From: Tubiluchus corallicola
Lineage: Eukaryota; Priapulida; Priapulimorpha; Priapulimorphida; Tubiluchidae
DNA length: 64,000 bases
Assembly: GCA_030141605.1 (NCBI GenBank)
Contig: JAQGDQ010000491.1
Span: 1-64,000, forward strand
Direction of reading: 5' to 3'
The position numbers and the translations under genes are program-made. Positions 59,324 to 64,000 of the stretch are shown piece by piece; positions within the stretch are counted from its first letter, which is position 1; every line of letters begins with the position of its first letter. Under the pieces are notes generated by a model. It worked only from the letters and a program-made list of their open reading frames with translations, did not search any database and had not been told where the DNA came from.

Positions 59324-61983
59324 GTACTAATATTTTACCAAAAATTCGGTTTGAGAACGATAATTAAAACGAATTGTTCCTTATACCCAGTCTTAGTTGT
59401 ATAACATTTTTTTCAGTTCCACTAACATTTTGAACTGTGTTCCTTGTTTCCTTATGAGTGTAAACTGCGATAAATTGCTGAGTACCCAAGTTAGTTATAA
59501 AATAAACATCAGATATTCTGACAAGGAAGTACATCTGTAATGATAAATACACATATCTGTGCTTCAGTCTAAGTGACTTAAGAATATGTTTTCATTTTTT
59601 GCTACTTTAAAATTAGTTGGTGGGTCGTATGCGGCAAATCTTGCATTTCGTTTTGGAAAGTGTTTGTTCTCAACTAAAAAAGAAAATGCATAGTGACTAT
59701 TGCGTCATCGAATGCCTGATTTCGGGGTTTCTATACAAGTAGGCCTATGCCAGTATTTGAGTGACGAGCCTAGGTCCATGTTCTTTTTTTGCAAATAATT
59801 TCGTTGAAGATTCTCTGATATGCCATTTATTAAGTTTGGGAAATGCTGCTGCATAAGAACCTGTTAGTGTATTTTTGCACCACCTTGCTGTTAAAATCAA
59901 AATCTAATTGACAAACTTTCGTAGCTAATAAGAAAACAGTAATTTATGGGATTTTTCACACCTGCCAATTGGTGAGCTTAAATATTTATTTTTAACTTCA
60001 GTTAAGAAACTTTAAAAAACTTCATAGTACAGCAATAGTGATAGGTCAATCTTGTAAGTCAATGTAAGCAAGACTAGATGAATTCAGATCCAAATCCGCG
60101 AGCGCAGTGCCATAACCATACTTCTGACTATACCTGGTTGAGTGTGGTTAACTTATGTAGCTACTTGCGGATTAGTGCACTCGTCAGTGATCTTTACCAA
60201 ATGTGAGTAACAGATGTGTGTGATGTTCGTAACGAAATATCACGTGACATTCCCTAGTCCGGTATGGGTTGCTCGCATGTGATTAAGCAGTTTGCCCTAA
60301 TTTTCACATTTCAACTCCAATTTCGGTTTTGACTCCTATCTCGGACATCCAATTCGAGCATGACAGTGTTTATCATTTGACTATAGGTACACATCTACCT
60401 CATATTACTTAAGTACTTATGAAAATATTGAACTATTTCAGCTCTGCCCCTGGTATGTGTGAATTACCCTGGTATCTACCCTGTAAGTTTTTTTACTTTA
60501 TCGCTCTGCACTTGCTAGTTAATATGAATTAAAGAGTGAAAACTGGATGCCTAACATAATAAAGTGAAAAACAATTAACGTAGATTGGTTACCATGGGTC
60601 CGCGACGCTAGCCCACACGGATACAAAATACCCAAGCTATCAAACTCATGACATTGGAAGTTGAGAAGGCGCCTTGTGAGTTCATTAAGTTCAAATTCTG
60701 TTGTCGAGCACCATCCAAATGAATACCTACCTTTCAGTGTTAATAGATAGTGTGAATCTAACCAGTTTCCATGACGCTTGATGGCTGCAGGTATGAATTT
60801 TAGTAAATTCAGATAGAAAATAAATTATGTTAACAGCAAAAAATAAAAAGTAGTAAAAGTTCCCATTAATACAGTAACGTCCAGGCACCAAAAAATTAAC
60901 GTTGATACATCAAAAATGCCGCAGGTGTGCATCATGCTTTGAATTCGCATAAATTTAAATTTCTAATTTGGTGACTCCTGGAACGTGTTTCACGCAATAC
61001 ATTGAGCAACTTCAATGAAATTAATCTTTGCTGGCTTGATCACATTTCTGGGTTTTCTTCTATGAAAACTACGTTCATAACAGATTGCCTGCATCCATTA
61101 ATATGGGGATTTGCCTGCGCCAGTGATCTCGTCATTGTTGAATTAATGAGGTTCGATTACGAGGCGAATAAACTATTTCATCCGGGTTATTGGAGGGTTA
61201 AATTTTCCCAGCGGCTGTGCTACTGAACAGGTGTAACGTATTCTCTGCAGGTACAGCATACTGAATAACAACTGTACATGCTATACTCAATTAGTGTTTA
61301 CAGGGCGCTTCTTGTACAACCTAAATATTAGTTGTCCTGCTATTTTTTCTGAATATTATTGGGCTATTGTTTGCCGGAGCAGTTCCGTTTTAAAATAGAT
61401 CTGGGTTGTAAAAGTAACAATAGCAGTGCTAGCCATATAAACTGTTAGTTGGAAAGACTCTGTCAAGTGTGACTGCCGGGCCAACACTCGTTCAATACAG
61501 GTTTGAGGAGTGTACTGTAGCCGGGGTGTGATGAGAGTTTGATCTACTGTTCAGTTTTTCTGAAAATTGCTATAACTGGATCCTATATATATTATATGAA
61601 CAGTTTTTAGTGGTGTAGTGGCCACAGGGCTTATAAACTGCCATCTGTGCTATATTTAGAATTAGTGGCTAATTAGTTAATGCATAATGTACGGAGAGAA
61701 TCACTGTGTCAGCCATCAGCAAGTGCGATACTGCGTGAAGAGCTAATAACATTATAATGAGATTTGAGTTAAATATTCGCTGTGACATATAGGCATTAAA
61801 CAGTGGATTATAGCAAAGCCATCGATCTTTTGAAGTACCTGTACATAATAATAGCTGCCAGGTGTTGAGAAGTATCACTTTGTAAGTCCTTTATTGGCTA
61901 GTTGTATTTAAAAAATTCCATTTTATGTCGATTTGTGAGCTGACAAAGCTATGTAGAAGCTGTAATAATTATAATGTATATTG

Positions 61984-61986
<3 letters not shown>

Positions 61987-62018
<32 letters not shown>
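61987..62018. repeat. (ATT)n microsatellite
   Basis: About ten perfect ATT units. ATT runs often mark LINE 3' ends, but no coding remnant is seen upstream. Confidence 0.95.
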
Positions 62019-62021
<3 letters not shown>

Positions 62022-63581
62022 ATTATGTGTCGGTCTGAAAGCATTTCATTATCTTCAAAACGTGTTGCTGTTTTAGTATTTTGCATGTAACTTTAGTAAA
62101 ACACTAAACATGCTTTTTCATGGTTTTGAAAAATAATGTAACAAAATGTAGCCAGGATTTTTGCACATTTACTAAAACACTTTAAATATTGATATTACAT
62201 ACACATTTTGCTTTCAAAAATACCTTAATATAAAAACCGATCTAGTCCTCACTCTATTGTAGGAACATCTTGCATAACTATGAAACTATGTAAACAATAT
62301 AAAATACATATGTAAATTTTTATAGATATTTTCATTTTTAAAGGATCTAAATTTTTGTAAATATTGTGTATTTCAGGTTCGAACATTTTGGTTTTGAAAA
62401 GGCAGCAATAAGAGCATTTTCAGCATGGTGATAGTAACAAAGGTATAATATGTACAATGATGTGTATTTTTTTTAATAATAGCACAGTTCTTAAAAGTAA
62501 AGATGTGGTTAATCAGAACAAGGATTATTAGCATTAACGATATTTCAAGAAGCCACTGCTCCTTTGATCAGGTTACATAAAATTAATCAGATGTAGTCTT
62601 CCAGGAAGTCTATATGGAATTTTATATGAAAGTTTTTTTTTGGAATTACGTGTGATTAATTTTATTTAACTGGATGAAGGGAACAGTAGTTACCTAAAAT
62701 ATTGTTAATACTAATAAACCTTCTTGTGATTAACTACTTCTTTATTTCTAATAAATTTTCTGTTATTCACAATTTTCATTGTGGATACACAATGCTACTC
62801 ATTAATTTTTAAAGCACATTTCTTGCCATACACACTATTTTAGCAAAGAGCATCCAAATAATATGTGGACAAATAGATTTAATATAAAAACATTTGGATA
62901 TAAATAGCGGATGGCTGTATTAGCTCAGTGATGATCCATAATCGAAATAGTAAAGAAATATCAGTCTTTGCACGTGTCATTTTTTCTTATTTAAAGTTAT
63001 CATAACTATATAAAGTAATGTTTTCAAATACCTTGAAACAAGAGAGGTAACGTGGGGAGGAGGGGGTAGGACAGAGAGAAAAGTATCAAGCTAGAAGGCA
63101 GCTTTCTCATATCTGGTTTATAGATATTTGTGCTTGCTCATTAAGTCTGAAAGGCATTTAGAAAGTCTCTATAATAACATTGGTTATCTACTTCCATTGC
63201 TTTTTAAAATAACTGCTTACTGACCTGTTTCATGCTAATGCGTTATATTATCTAGATCCAAGATAACTTTTTAGGAATTGCCCTAGAACCAGTTTTGTAA
63301 TTGATATTATTGTAAAATGCTTGTGATTTTATGATATGCCATTTAACGTCAAATCGATATCTCATTAAATTGGGATATTTCAAATTACTGTTATTATGCT
63401 GGTCACTGACATTTTGCATAAAAGATGGAAAAAATTGCCTTTTTCGTTTAATAATAATCAGCAACTAGAAGCAGCGTGAACAAAGTTTCAACAAATGCAA
63501 TGTTTGCTTTAAAACTAAAAAGATTGTTAAGTTAAATAATGGTTAACAGAACAAAACTAATTTATCACACACACATATTGC

Positions 63582-63625
63582 TGAATATTTGGTACTAAAT
63601 ATTTGGTACTGAATATTTGGAACTG
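63582..63625. repeat. 14-bp tandem triplicate
   Basis: AATATTTGGTACT(G/A) occurs three times, at 63584, 63598 and 63612, the last with one change (GGAACT). Confidence 0.9.
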
Positions 63626-64000
63626 ATTATCTAGTTCGCATGTAATATATGGACAGAGTGTAAGGAGTTGATTGAAACTGTGTCTAGGTATACTAGATGT
63701 ACACAACCCATTCATCACATTGCAAATTGACATTCAAATGGCTACCAGCACTTTTATCCAGATCGCACTGTTAAATTTGAAAAAGCTGTTTTAAAGCTGT
63801 CTGAACTTTAAAAAAAATTGTAAAGCTGTTTATAGCTGTTTCAAAAGTTTCTTATTATTTCACAATTACTTGTAATATGATAGATATGTATAACAATACA
63901 TATATATTAATAATTATATATATATAATTATGTGTAATTAAATATGTGAATGCCTTCCTTTCAGGGTGATTTCATATGGCTGGAACCAGTACATCGCCGG

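Larger units (their letters stand above)
59322..64000. other. Intergenic stretch, no gene recognised
   Basis: AT-rich sequence with an (ATT)n run at 61987-62018, a 14-bp triplicate at 63582-63625 and AT-rich self-complementary sequence near 63890-63930. The longest frames (61002-61226, 61669-61878, 63252-63464) show no known domain. I see no exon with convincing splice sites. Confidence 0.6.

Noticed and set aside
62925-62960. TATTAGCTCAGTGATGATCC, resembling a tRNA D-arm/A box
   Set aside because: No anticodon arm or T arm follows at the right distance.

Overview
This is an AT-rich (roughly two thirds A+T, by eye) nuclear genomic window from an invertebrate animal. It has long introns, consensus GT-AG splice sites, abundant microsatellites and remnants of animal-type transposons. 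I cannot name the phylum. Nothing looks bacterial or viral, and there are no operons, rRNA genes or CRISPR arrays.

The window holds one gene I can support: the 5' half of a Caskin gene (CASK-interacting ankyrin/SH3/SAM scaffold protein) on the minus strand. I assembled eight coding exons by eye, from the start codon at 54354 down to 11399. Every junction keeps the reading frame. They encode the first 278 residues: the conserved N-terminus and six ankyrin repeats in the order known from animal Caskins. The frame leaves the last visible exon just where the SH3 domain should begin. I found no SH3 exon between 1 and 11398, so the SH3, CASK-binding and SAM parts should lie beyond the left edge. 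Exons make up about 835 bases of a 43 kb span, and introns range from 879 bases to 9.3 kb.

Layout: 1-11398 is the partial intron 8, with retroelement scraps, a hAT-like end and a tRNA-like fragment. 11399-54354 carries exons 8 to 1 and introns 7 to 1. 54355-55200 is the presumed 5' UTR and promoter side, with a CTCF-like motif near 55155. 55200-64000 shows no convincing gene, only a 5'-truncated LINE 3' end in plus orientation.

Repeat content includes a three-copy MITE family with hAT-like terminal inverted repeats (17853-18206, 21335-21503, 46285-46659). It also includes a long (TATCA)n array just downstream of exon 8, a 43-bp minisatellite, a 184-bp tandem duplication, and several GA, GACA, TA and ATT microsatellites. 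Almost all remaining open frames are short, low-complexity or unrecognisable, and I do not call them genes. I see no convincing undescribed system; the MITE family and a few intronic regulatory-looking blocks are the best leads.
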